Assembly: GCA_963819755.1 (NCBI GenBank)
Contig: CAWFXB010000001.1
Location: 434,001-498,000 of the forward strand
Direction of reading: 5' to 3'
Source of the DNA: VRUE01 sp963819755
GTDB lineage: Bacteria; Actinomycetota; Thermoleophilia; Solirubrobacterales; 70-9
DNA length: 64,000 bases
Made by a program: the position numbers and the translations under genes. Each line of letters opens with the position of its first letter. Within the stretch, counting starts at the first letter, position 1. The notes beneath the pieces were generated by a model. That model was given only the letters and a program-made list of their open reading frames with translations, was not told the DNA's origin and ran no database searches. Below, piece by piece: positions 44,676-52,630 of this stretch.

Positions 44676-45339
44676 GCAGGCCGTGGAGGAGGTCGAGGTG
44701 CCCGGTGGGCTGATTGGCGATGGCGAGCGGCTCTCGCTCGGTGTCGCCGCGCGCCTCTCCCGCTACCTGCAGGTGCTGACCCAGGCCCGCAAGATGGGGC
44801 GCGAGACGATCTCCTCGCAGGAACTGTCGGACTACACCCACATCAATCCGACCCAGATCCGCCGCGACCTCTCGGGCTTCGGCAAGTTCGGCAAGCGCGG
44901 GGTCGGCTACAACGTCGACTCGCTGGTGGCGGAGATCCGCAAGATCCTGCGCACCTCCGGCCAGCACAACATCGCCCTCTTCGGCGCCGGCAACCTCGGC
45001 CAGGCGATCGCCAGCTCCGACATCTTCGCCGACCACGGCTTCGAGGTCGTCGCCATGTTCGACATCGACCCGGAGGTCGTCGGCGGCCAGGTCGGCAGCC
45101 TTCAGATCCGCGATTTCGGCGATCTGGAGGCGGTCGTCTCCGACCAGGAGATCGTCGTCGGCGTCCTCGCCGTCCCCGCCGCCGCCGCGCAGGCCGTCGC
45201 CGACCGCCTGGTCGAGGCCGGAGTGAAGATCATCTTCAACTACTCCGAGCAGCTGCTGCAGGTGCCGCCGGAGGTGACGGTGCATACCTCCAGCCCCGCT
45301 GTCGACCTTCTCTACGCGCTCTACTTCTACCTGACCTGA
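44668..45339 (+). CDS. rex: Redox-sensing repressor Rex
   Basis: 223 residues. Binds DNA when NADH/NAD+ is low. Winged helix SRYLQVLTQARKMGRETISS, then QELSDYTHINPTQIRRDLSG and FGKFGKRGVGYNVDSL. Rossmann NADH site NIALFGAGNLGQAIASSD, then FEVVAMFDIDPEVVGGQVGS and the C-terminal swapped helix SSPAVDLLYALYFYLT. No Rex operator of the usual TTGTG-N8-CACAA form was noticed here. Confidence 0.96.
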   Translation: MIEQAVEEVEVPGGLIGDGERLSLGVAARLSRYLQVLTQARKMGRETISSQELSDYTHINPTQIRRDLSGFGKFGKRGVGYNVDSLVAEIRKILRTSGQHNIALFGAGNLGQAIASSDIFADHGFEVVAMFDIDPEVVGGQVGSLQIRDFGDLEAVVSDQEIVVGVLAVPAAAAQAVADRLVEAGVKIIFNYSEQLLQVPPEVTVHTSSPAVDLLYALYFYLT

Positions 45340-45347
45340 GGCCCCCC

Positions 45348-46514
45348 TTGTCCCTGGACCTCGACCTGGCTCGGGAGATATTCGAGTCCTCCACCGACTT
45401 CACGATCGGCCTCGAGGAGGAGTTCGCGATCCTCGATCCGGCCACGCTCGAGCTCGAGCACCGCTTCGACGAGCTCTACGCCGCCTGCCAGAAGGACGAC
45501 GTCCTGGCCGGCGCGGCGGCGGGCGAGCTGATCGCCTCGGAGATCGAGATCCGCTCGGGGCGTGCGGAGACCTTCGGCGAGGCGATGTCGGCCCAGCGCG
45601 AGTGCCGGACACGGCTCTTCGGGCTGGCCGGCGAGCTGGGGTTGGCGCTGGGGGCGATGGGCACGCACCCCTGGGCCAACTACCTCGACCAGCGGATCAT
45701 CGACACCCCCCACTACAACCGCCTGCGCCGCGAACTGGGCTGGGTCGCCCAGCGCAACAACACCTGGAGCATGCACGTCCACATGGGCGTGCGCGGCGCC
45801 GATCGCGCGATTGCCGTCTGCGACTGGATGCGCGAGCTGCTGCCGCTGCTGCTGGCGGCCTCCGCCAACTCGCCCTTCCTCGATCGCCGCGACACCGGCC
45901 TGCACACGGTGCGCACCGAGATCTTCACCCGCACGTTTCCTCGCTGCGGCGTCCCGAGCCCCTTTCTCGACTGGGCCGGCTACGCCGAGTTCGTCGGCAT
46001 GCTGCAGCGGACCGGCAGCGCGGTCGAGTCGACCCAGCTCTGGTGGAGCGTTCGCCCCCACCATCAGTTCGGCACGGTCGAGGTGCGGATCTGCGACGCA
46101 CAGACGCGCGGCGAGGAGTCGTTTGCCCTGGCCGGCCTGGTCGCCGCCTGCATCGCCCAGACGGCGCTCGACTACGACGAGCACGGCTACGACGGCGCCG
46201 GCGCGCCGCTGCGCGACCGCGAGATCGAGGAGAACCTCTGGCGGGCGATCCGGCACGGCATGAGCGGCAAGCTGATCGACTTCCGCCGCGGCGAGGAGAT
46301 CGAGGCGCGGGCGGCCCTGGAGGCGGTGCTCGAATGGACCGCACCGGCACGCTCGGCGCTTGGGATCGAGCCGCGGCTGCCGGAGCGTAACGGCGCCCAG
46401 CGGTCACGCGAGGCGCTCGACTCCGGTATCGCCATCGAGGACCTCTATCGGGACGCGGTACAGGAGACGCACCGCACCTATCCGCGCCCCCTTATAGACT
46501 CCCGCGCCGCTTAA
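45348..46514 (+). CDS. Glutamate-cysteine ligase-like carboxylate-amine ligase (GCS2/YbdK family)
   Basis: 388 residues, TTG start. FTIGLEEEFAILDPATLELE carries the metal-binding Glu cluster. LGAMGTHPWANYLDQRIIDT, YNRLRRELGWVAQRNNTWSM with HVHMGVRGADRAI, FPRCGVPSPFLDWAGYAEFV and TVEVRICDAQTRGEES are family motifs. YbdK has weak gamma-glutamylcysteine synthetase activity; related enzymes act in glutathione-type, ergothioneine or mycofactocin-linked chemistry. The actual substrate is uncertain. Lies 8 bp after rex. Confidence 0.9.
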   Translation: MSLDLDLAREIFESSTDFTIGLEEEFAILDPATLELEHRFDELYAACQKDDVLAGAAAGELIASEIEIRSGRAETFGEAMSAQRECRTRLFGLAGELGLALGAMGTHPWANYLDQRIIDTPHYNRLRRELGWVAQRNNTWSMHVHMGVRGADRAIAVCDWMRELLPLLLAASANSPFLDRRDTGLHTVRTEIFTRTFPRCGVPSPFLDWAGYAEFVGMLQRTGSAVESTQLWWSVRPHHQFGTVEVRICDAQTRGEESFALAGLVAACIAQTALDYDEHGYDGAGAPLRDREIEENLWRAIRHGMSGKLIDFRRGEEIEARAALEAVLEWTAPARSALGIEPRLPERNGAQRSREALDSGIAIEDLYRDAVQETHRTYPRPLIDSRAA

Positions 46515-46535
46515 TCCCAGCCGGAGGAACCGAAC

Positions 46536-48623
46536 TTGACCAGCTTCTTGACCGAATACGGAGTCGTCGTTGCGCTTGTCTGCGCAGGGGCGGCAGTGCT
46601 CTACGGATTGATCATCACGCAACGCCTGCTGAAGAAGTCACCAGGCAACGAGCGGATGCAGGAAATCTCAGGGGCGGTGCAGGAGGGGGCCAAGGCCTAC
46701 CTCAACCGCCAGTACACGATCATCGCCGCTGTCGCGGTGCCGATTGCGATCGTGCTCTGGCTCCTGCAGGACTACAAGACCGCGATCGGCTTCGTGATCG
46801 GCGGCGTCCTCTCGGGTGCGACCGGCTTCATCGGGATGAACCTCTCGGTGCGCGCCAACTCGCGCGTCGCCGAGGCGGCCCGCGGCGGTGTGCCGCCGGC
46901 TCTCGACGTCGCCTTCAAGGGCGGCTCGGTCACCGGCCTGCTCGTCGTCGGCCTCGCTCTCTTCGGCGTCGCCGGCTACTTCGGCCTGCTCGTCCTCACC
47001 GGCTCCAGCGACAAGGAGGCCGTCGACGCGCTCGTCGGCCTCGGCTTCGGCGGCTCGCTGATCTCCGTCTTCGCCCGGCTCGGCGGCGGCATCTTCACCA
47101 AGGCAGCCGACGTCGGCGCCGACCTGGTCGGCAAGGTCGAGGCGGGAATCCCCGAGGACGATCCGCGCAACCCGGCCGTTATCGCCGACAACGTCGGCGA
47201 CAACGTCGGCGACTGCGCAGGCATGGCCGCCGACCTGTTCGAGACCTACGCGGTCACCTCGGTCGCGGTGATGCTGCTCGGCGTCCTCACCTTCACCGGC
47301 TCGGGCGGCGACTTCTCACGCGAGGTGGCGATCTTCCCGCTGGTCATCGGCGCCGTCGCGATCATCGCCTCGATCATCGGGGCGCTCTCGGTGCGGACCA
47401 AATCGGACCGGGTCGAGGGAGCTCTCTACCAGGGCCTGATCATCTCCGGGATCATCTCGATCGCGGCCTTCTACCCAGTCACCAAGTGGCTGATGAGCGA
47501 CCCGGTGCGGCTCGGCCTCAGCACCGCGGCGAAGTCGGTCACGGTGACCGACCTCTGGCTCTGCGCAGTAATCGGTGTCGCGGTCACGGCGCTGCTTTTT
47601 GTCATCACCGAATTTTATACCTCGACCCGCTTCCGGCCGGTGAAGTCGATCGCCAAGGCCTCGGAGACCGGTCACGCGACCAACATCATCCAGGGGCTGG
47701 CGCAGGGCTTCCAGTCGACGGCGGCTCCGGCGCTGGTCCTGGCGCTGGCGATCCTCGCCGCCAACGAGCTCGCCGGCATCTACGGCATCGGCATCGCCGT
47801 GATGGCACAGCTCTCGCTCTGCGGCCTGATCGTCGCCCTCGACGCCTTCGGGCCGATCACCGACAACGCCGGTGGCATAGCCGAGATGGCCGACCTGCCG
47901 GAGGAGGTCCGCAACGTCACCGACCCGCTCGACGCGGTCGGCAACACGACCAAGGCGGTCACCAAGGGTTACGCGATCGGCTCCGCCGCACTCGCCGCCC
48001 TTGTCCTGTTTGCGGCCTTCAAGAGCGAACTCGCCGGCGAAGCACCGCCCGGATTCGATCTCAATGGCCTCTTCAACCTGAGCAGCCCCGACGTCCTGAT
48101 CGGGCTGATCATCGGCGGCATGATGGTCTACCTGTTCGCGGCGTTCGCGATCGAGGCCGTCGGCCGTGCCGGTGGCGAGGTGGTCGAACAGGTCCGCGAG
48201 CAGTTCCGCGAGCACCCGGGGATCATGGAGGGGACCGAAAAACCGGACTACGCGAAAACGGTCAGCATCGTCACCCTCGCGGCGCAGAAAGAGATGATCC
48301 TGCCCGCGCTGATCCCGATCCTCGTCCCCGTCGTCGTCGGCCTGCTCAGCGTCGATGCCCTCGGCGGGCTGCTGATCGGCGTGATCGTCGTCGGCCTCTT
48401 CGCGGCGATCTCGATGACCGCCGGCGGCGGCGCCTGGGACAACGCCAAGAAGCTGATCGAGGACGGCGCCCACGGCGGCAAAGGCTCGCCGGCCCACGAA
48501 GCCTCGGTGACCGGCGACACGGTCGGCGATCCCTACAAGGACACGGCCGGCCCGGCGATCAACCCGATGATCAAGGTGGCAAACATCGTCGCCATCCTGA
48601 TCATCCCGATAGTTCACTTCTAG
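46536..48623 (+). CDS. hppA: Membrane H+-translocating pyrophosphatase, K+-insensitive type
   Basis: 695 residues, about 16 membrane helices. Hydrolyses pyrophosphate and pumps protons. The PPi-site motif ADVGADLVGKVEAGIPEDDP, the acidic NVGDNVGDCAGMAADLFETY and the final VTGDTVGDPYKDTAGPAINP are intact. GNTTKAVTKG has Lys at the position that marks K+-independent enzymes, so this is the potassium-insensitive class. RBS GGAGGA. A long inverted repeat follows the stop. Confidence 0.97.
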   Translation: MTSFLTEYGVVVALVCAGAAVLYGLIITQRLLKKSPGNERMQEISGAVQEGAKAYLNRQYTIIAAVAVPIAIVLWLLQDYKTAIGFVIGGVLSGATGFIGMNLSVRANSRVAEAARGGVPPALDVAFKGGSVTGLLVVGLALFGVAGYFGLLVLTGSSDKEAVDALVGLGFGGSLISVFARLGGGIFTKAADVGADLVGKVEAGIPEDDPRNPAVIADNVGDNVGDCAGMAADLFETYAVTSVAVMLLGVLTFTGSGGDFSREVAIFPLVIGAVAIIASIIGALSVRTKSDRVEGALYQGLIISGIISIAAFYPVTKWLMSDPVRLGLSTAAKSVTVTDLWLCAVIGVAVTALLFVITEFYTSTRFRPVKSIAKASETGHATNIIQGLAQGFQSTAAPALVLALAILAANELAGIYGIGIAVMAQLSLCGLIVALDAFGPITDNAGGIAEMADLPEEVRNVTDPLDAVGNTTKAVTKGYAIGSAALAALVLFAAFKSELAGEAPPGFDLNGLFNLSSPDVLIGLIIGGMMVYLFAAFAIEAVGRAGGEVVEQVREQFREHPGIMEGTEKPDYAKTVSIVTLAAQKEMILPALIPILVPVVVGLLSVDALGGLLIGVIVVGLFAAISMTAGGGAWDNAKKLIEDGAHGGKGSPAHEASVTGDTVGDPYKDTAGPAINPMIKVANIVAILIIPIVHF

Positions 48624-48635
48624 GCGTAGTGGGTG

Positions 48636-48757
48636 GGAGGGGCAAGGCGCCCCTCCTGCTTGCTGGGTTTTCGCCCGCCCGCGCCACCCGCTGTCCAAGG
48701 AGGCGTTTGGGGGCGAAAACGGGACGCCGCTGCGCAAGAGGGGCGCCTTGCCCCTCC
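48636..48757. repeat. 122-bp inverted-repeat element downstream of hppA
   Basis: Outer arms 48636-48655 and 48738-48757 are 20-bp reverse complements (left arm ends AGGGGCAAGGCGCCCCTC). An inner pair GTTTTCGCCC (48667-48676) and GGGCGAAAAC (48711-48720) is also perfect. It starts 13 bp after the hppA stop. The rest of the 48624-48841 gap holds nothing else I can support. Confidence 0.9.
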
Positions 48758-48841
48758 TCTCGGGCGCCTAGTTTTGTCCGCGGTCAAATCAGGATCGCGG
48801 CTCTTTGCCGTAGCTGCTGTGGCTCTGGGCCTCGGTGGGTT

Positions 48842-49054
48842 CTACGCAGCGCTGCTGGTGCGGCCCGGGGCTGGTAGTGCATCTACCAACTCGGGCGGGA
48901 GGTTTCGGCTGGCGTCCCAGATCTCGAAGCCCATCAGATGACCGTCGTCTGGGTCGCGATCGATCAGGCCCCAGTCGTGCTCCTCGCTGACTGCTTTGCC
49001 AGCCTCGAATGAGAGCAGAGCGATATCGACTTCAGGGTCATAATGCGCGTGCAT
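48842..49054 (-). CDS. DUF2283 protein (possible antitoxin)
   Basis: 70 residues from ATG 49054. MHAHYDPEVDIALLSFEAGK and HDWGLIDRDPDDGHLMGFEI match the DUF2283 pattern (YDxExDALYI then GxxVGxEI). Family members often lie just downstream of a DUF4258 gene, and such a reading frame is present 35 bp upstream. The pairing suggests a toxin-antitoxin-like module, but function is not established. Confidence 0.75.
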   Translation of the reverse strand: MHAHYDPEVDIALLSFEAGKAVSEEHDWGLIDRDPDDGHLMGFEIWDASRNLPPELVDALPAPGRTSSAA

Positions 49055-49089
49055 TGTCGGTCGAGGATAGCGCAACTCTTTGTCACGGC

Positions 49090-49383
49090 TTAAAGCGGCC
49101 ACGCGCTCACGATGCGCACGGCGCCAGTATCGGCACCATGCGGGTGGTCGTATATAACGACGAAGGCACGGCCATCGCCGGTCGAACCGACAACACGCCA
49201 CTGCGCTCGACCGCGGTTGATCGCCCGTCTTTGGTGTTGCTTCTGGATAGCTGCCACGACATCACGCGCCCGCAGGTTGCGTTTTTCCAGGCGGTCAACT
49301 GAATGCTCTGTCCAGAAGAAGCGGGCGAGGCGCTGCGAGGGGCGGTGAGGTTTGACTGATGCAAGCCACTCGGACTCAAGCCT
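49090..49383 (-). pseudogene. DUF4258-like gene without a usable start codon
   Basis: The minus frame is open from 49383 to the TAA at 49090. It encodes FFWTEHSVDRLEKRNLRARD, then VVAAIQKQHQRRAINRG, QWRVVGSTGDGRAFVVIYDH and AVRIVSAWPL, which has the layout of DUF4258 (H-x-x-x-R-x-x-x-R start, RVVV centre). No ATG, GTG or TTG occurs in frame before the domain; the first GTG falls inside it. Either the 5' end has been lost, an upstream indel hides it, or initiation is non-canonical. It precedes the DUF2283 gene on the same strand. Confidence 0.6.
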
Positions 49384-49428
49384 CTAGCGGTCGATTCTCT
49401 TCCCTGGATACTCGTCTAGGGTGCGCGC

Positions 49429-50520
49429 GTGATCGACGGGTTGATCAATGTCGCCGACTTCGAGCGGGTTGCGGCTGAGAAGCTGGATGCTGGCGTCGCC
49501 GGGTACTTCTTCGGCGGGGCCGGGGATGAGCTGACGCTGCGGGAGAACGTTGCCGCTTGGTCGGGATGGCGGTTGCGGCCTCGGGCGCTTGCCGGGCTTG
49601 GCGAGTGGTCTACTGGGGTGGAGTTGCTGGGCGGGGACGTTTCGATGCCGGTGCTGGTCGCGCCGACCGCCTACCAGGGGCTGATCGACCCGGAGGGTGA
49701 GGTGGCGATGGCGCGGGCGGCCGCCGCCGCGGGAACGGTGATGTGCCTCTCGACGTGCGCCACCACGCGGCCAGGTCCCGTCGCCGCCGCGGCTCCGGAC
49801 GGACGACGCTGGTTCCAGCTCTACTGCTTCAAGGACGAGGGCCTCACCAGAGCGCTGGTGGACGAGGCGGTCGAGGCCGGCTTCGAGGCGATCGTGGTCA
49901 CCGTCGACGCGCCGCGCAGCGGCAACCGCGAGCGTGACTTGCGGACCGGGTTCAAGATCCCCGAGGGGCTGGGCGTTCCCAGCGTCGAAGCGGCGCTCGG
50001 CTCGGATCGCGCGGTGACGATCGAGGAGACCTTCGGCCTGATGGATCCGGCGCTGAGCTGGCCCGACTTCGGAGAGCTGGCCGCCGAGTGCCGTGTGCCG
50101 GTGCTGGTCAAGGGAGTGCAGACGGGGGAGGACGCGGGGCTGGCGGTCGAGCACGGTGCCGCGGGCGTCGTAGTCTCCAACCACGGAGCCCGCCAGCTCG
50201 ACCGCTGCCTCGCCACCGCCGACGTCCTGCCCGAGGCCGTCGACGCGGTCGCGGGGCGGGTCCCCGTCCTCGTCGACGGCGGTATCCGGCGAGGCGTCGA
50301 TGTTGCGATCGCCCTGGCGCTCGGAGCTGACGCCGTGCTGGTCGGACGGCCCACGCTCTGGGGGCTCGCGGTGGGCGGCGAGGCCGGCGCTCGCCGGGTG
50401 CTCGAGCTGTTGCGCGAGGAGCTGGAGCTGACGCTCGCGCTCTGCGGTTGCGCCTCGCCCGCGGAGCTGACCCGCGCCCACGTGCAGAGGGCACCGGCGG
50501 CGTCCGTATATTCGGACTGA
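49429..50520 (+). CDS. FMN-dependent alpha-hydroxy-acid oxidase/dehydrogenase (LldD-like)
   Basis: 363 residues from GTG 49429. TIM-barrel flavoenzyme oxidising an L-2-hydroxy acid such as lactate or glycolate. Flavin/substrate motifs: FFGGAGDELTLRENVAAW, MPVLVAPTAYQGLIDPEGEV, FQLYCFKDEGLTRALVDEA, VTVDAPRSGNRERDLRTGF, and the catalytic base His in VVVSNHGARQLD followed by VLVDGGIRRGVDVAIALALG and DAVLVGRPTLWGLA. No membrane-binding insertion stands out, so possibly a soluble oxidase. Monocistronic. Confidence 0.9.
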   Translation: MIDGLINVADFERVAAEKLDAGVAGYFFGGAGDELTLRENVAAWSGWRLRPRALAGLGEWSTGVELLGGDVSMPVLVAPTAYQGLIDPEGEVAMARAAAAAGTVMCLSTCATTRPGPVAAAAPDGRRWFQLYCFKDEGLTRALVDEAVEAGFEAIVVTVDAPRSGNRERDLRTGFKIPEGLGVPSVEAALGSDRAVTIEETFGLMDPALSWPDFGELAAECRVPVLVKGVQTGEDAGLAVEHGAAGVVVSNHGARQLDRCLATADVLPEAVDAVAGRVPVLVDGGIRRGVDVAIALALGADAVLVGRPTLWGLAVGGEAGARRVLELLREELELTLALCGCASPAELTRAHVQRAPAASVYSD

Positions 50521-50544
50521 GTGACCGGCCCCTCAACCTGATCG

Positions 50545-52440
50545 ATGGCGCAGCGGATCCCCAGAGACGAATCGCTGAGCCGTGTTCACGGCGTCGGTGC
50601 GCTGTTCTCGGCTGCCTACGGCAACGTCGGCTCCTCGATCTACTACGCGCTCGGCGTCACCGCCGCCTTCGCCCTCGGCCTCACCCCGGTCGCCTTCGTC
50701 ATCTCCGGCCTGATCTTCGCCGCGACCGCGGCGACCTACGCCGAGGCGACGGTGATGTACCCGGAGGCGGGGGGCTCCTCGAGCTTCGCCCGTCACGCCT
50801 TCAACGAGCTGGTCAGCTTCGTCGCCGCCTGGGGGCAGATGCTCAACTACACGATCACGGTCGCGATCTCGGCCTATTTTGTGCCTCACTATCTGGCGGT
50901 CTTCTGGGAGCCGCTCGGCCACGCCCCGGGAGACATCATCGGCGGCGCCGTGCTGATCGGGGCGCTGGCGCTGCTCAACATCCGCGGCTCGCAGGAGTCG
51001 GCGAAGCTCAACCTGATCCTCGCCGTCGCCGACCTCGGCACCCAGTTCGTGCTGGTCGGGATCGGCGTCGTGCTGGTGTTGAGCCCACAGGTGCTGGTCG
51101 ACAACGTCCATCTGGGCATCGCCCCTTCCTGGAGCGACTTTGCCCTCGGCATCGCGGTCGCGATGATCGCCTACACCGGCATCGAGACGATCTCCAACAT
51201 GGCCGAGGAGGCCAAGGACGCGGCGCGGACGATCCCGCGCAGCGTCGGCTTCACGGTCGCCGCCGTGCTTGGCCTCTACCTGCTGATCCCGATCGTCGCG
51301 CTCTCGGCGATGCCGGTCGTGCAGGACGCCGCCGGCCACTACACGACCGCGCTCGGCTCGGAGTTTGCCAGCGACCCGATTCTTGGCATCGTCGAGAACC
51401 TCGGTCTGGGGAGCGGCCTGACCGAAGCGCTGCGCTTCTACGTCGGCATCCTCGCCGCGGTGATCCTGCTGATCGCGACCAACGCCGGCCTGATCGGCGT
51501 CTCCCGCCTGACCTACTCGATGGGCCAGCACCGTCAGCTGCCCGAGGGGCTGCGGGCAGTGCATCCCCGCTACCGCACGCCCTACATCGCGATCATGATC
51601 TTCGCCGGGGTGGCGATGCTGACGCTGATCCCCGGGCAGGCAGAATTCCTCGCGACGCTGTACTCGTTCGGCGCGATGCTCTCCTTCACGATCGCCCACG
51701 TCTCGGTGATCCAGCTGCGACGCAGGCACGCGGACGAGGAGCGTCCCTGGAAGCCCCCACTCAACTTCCGCGCCTTTGGCTTTGAGGTGCCGCTGACCGC
51801 GGTGCTCGGCGGCCTCGGCACCTTTGCCGCCTGGATCGTGGTGATGGCGCTGAACCCGCGCACTCTGGCCGTGGGAGCCGGCTGGATGGCGTTCGGGATA
51901 GTCGTCTACGTCCTCTACCGCCGCAACCAGAAACTACCGCTGACCGAGACCGTCAAAGTGGTCACGCCGGAGCCGCTCGGCGTGGAGGAGATCGAGTACC
52001 GCAGCATCCTGGTCGCCTTCGAGGACGGCGAGCCGTTCTCCGAGGAGATGGTCGCGACGGCGATCAAGCTCGCCTCCAAGCGGCGCCGGGGCGTTCACAT
52101 CCACTCGATGCTGACGGTGCCGACCGACCTCCCGCTCGACGCCGACCTGCGCAACCAGGAAGCCGAGGCGCAGAGCAAGGTCGAGCAGGCGAAGCTGATT
52201 GGCGGGCAGCGGGTCACCGGTCACGTCGAGCGGGTGCGGCCCGCGCAGGCTGGCTACTCGATCTCCGACGAGGCGAACCTGATCAGCGCCGCCGCGATCG
52301 TCGTCGGCCTGCGCTACCGCAACGGCGCGCCGCTCTACGACAAGACCCTGCAGACCGTCCTCAGCGAGCGGCCCTGCCGCGTCATCGTCGTTTCCGACAG
52401 GAGCGTGCAGCAGCCAGAGGCGGTGCCCGTCCCAGCTTGA
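50545..52440 (+). CDS. APC-superfamily permease with C-terminal universal-stress-protein domain (1)
   Basis: 631 residues. About twelve membrane helices of the amino-acid/polyamine/organocation fold (VGALFSAAYGNVGSSIYYAL with the unwound-helix Gly motif, YPEAGGSSSFARHAFNELVS, IAYTGIETISNMAEEAKDAA). A cytoplasmic USP-like domain follows from about residue 490 (YRSILVAFEDGEPFSEEMVA onward, ending RPCRVIVVSDRS). KimA-type K+ importers share exactly this APC-plus-USP plan. With two RCK proteins downstream, a K+ transporter is more likely than an amino-acid permease, though this is inference. Confidence 0.85.
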   Translation: MAQRIPRDESLSRVHGVGALFSAAYGNVGSSIYYALGVTAAFALGLTPVAFVISGLIFAATAATYAEATVMYPEAGGSSSFARHAFNELVSFVAAWGQMLNYTITVAISAYFVPHYLAVFWEPLGHAPGDIIGGAVLIGALALLNIRGSQESAKLNLILAVADLGTQFVLVGIGVVLVLSPQVLVDNVHLGIAPSWSDFALGIAVAMIAYTGIETISNMAEEAKDAARTIPRSVGFTVAAVLGLYLLIPIVALSAMPVVQDAAGHYTTALGSEFASDPILGIVENLGLGSGLTEALRFYVGILAAVILLIATNAGLIGVSRLTYSMGQHRQLPEGLRAVHPRYRTPYIAIMIFAGVAMLTLIPGQAEFLATLYSFGAMLSFTIAHVSVIQLRRRHADEERPWKPPLNFRAFGFEVPLTAVLGGLGTFAAWIVVMALNPRTLAVGAGWMAFGIVVYVLYRRNQKLPLTETVKVVTPEPLGVEEIEYRSILVAFEDGEPFSEEMVATAIKLASKRRRGVHIHSMLTVPTDLPLDADLRNQEAEAQSKVEQAKLIGGQRVTGHVERVRPAQAGYSISDEANLISAAAIVVGLRYRNGAPLYDKTLQTVLSERPCRVIVVSDRSVQQPEAVPVPA

Positions 52441-52453
52441 GAGAATCGCCCAC

Positions 52454-52630
52454 GTGTACGCCCGCTCGGTCCAGCTTCTATCCCTAGCCTTCCTGGCCCT
52501 GGGCCTCCTGATCCTCATAAGCACCTTCGCTCACGGCGGCGGGCCAATCTCACTTGGAGCTCTCCTAGGCCTGGCCTTCCTAGCCGTCGGCGTAGCGCGC
52601 CTCTGGCTGAGTCGCCGAGGCTTCCGATGA
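52454..52630 (+). CDS. Small two-helix membrane protein between the APC transporters
   Basis: 58 residues from GTG 52454. Two hydrophobic stretches, VQLLSLAFLALGLLILISTF and ISLGALLGLAFLAVGVARLW, joined by AHGGGP and ending LSRRGFR. Its stop overlaps the ATG of the second APC transporter by 4 bp, which strongly suggests it is translated. No function known; a small regulatory subunit is a guess. Confidence 0.65.
   Translation: MYARSVQLLSLAFLALGLLILISTFAHGGGPISLGALLGLAFLAVGVARLWLSRRGFR

Noticed and set aside
42766..45285. An 839-codon minus-strand open frame
   Set aside because: Shadow of tsaB, rimI, tsaD, the glutaredoxin gene and rex; no recognisable domain.
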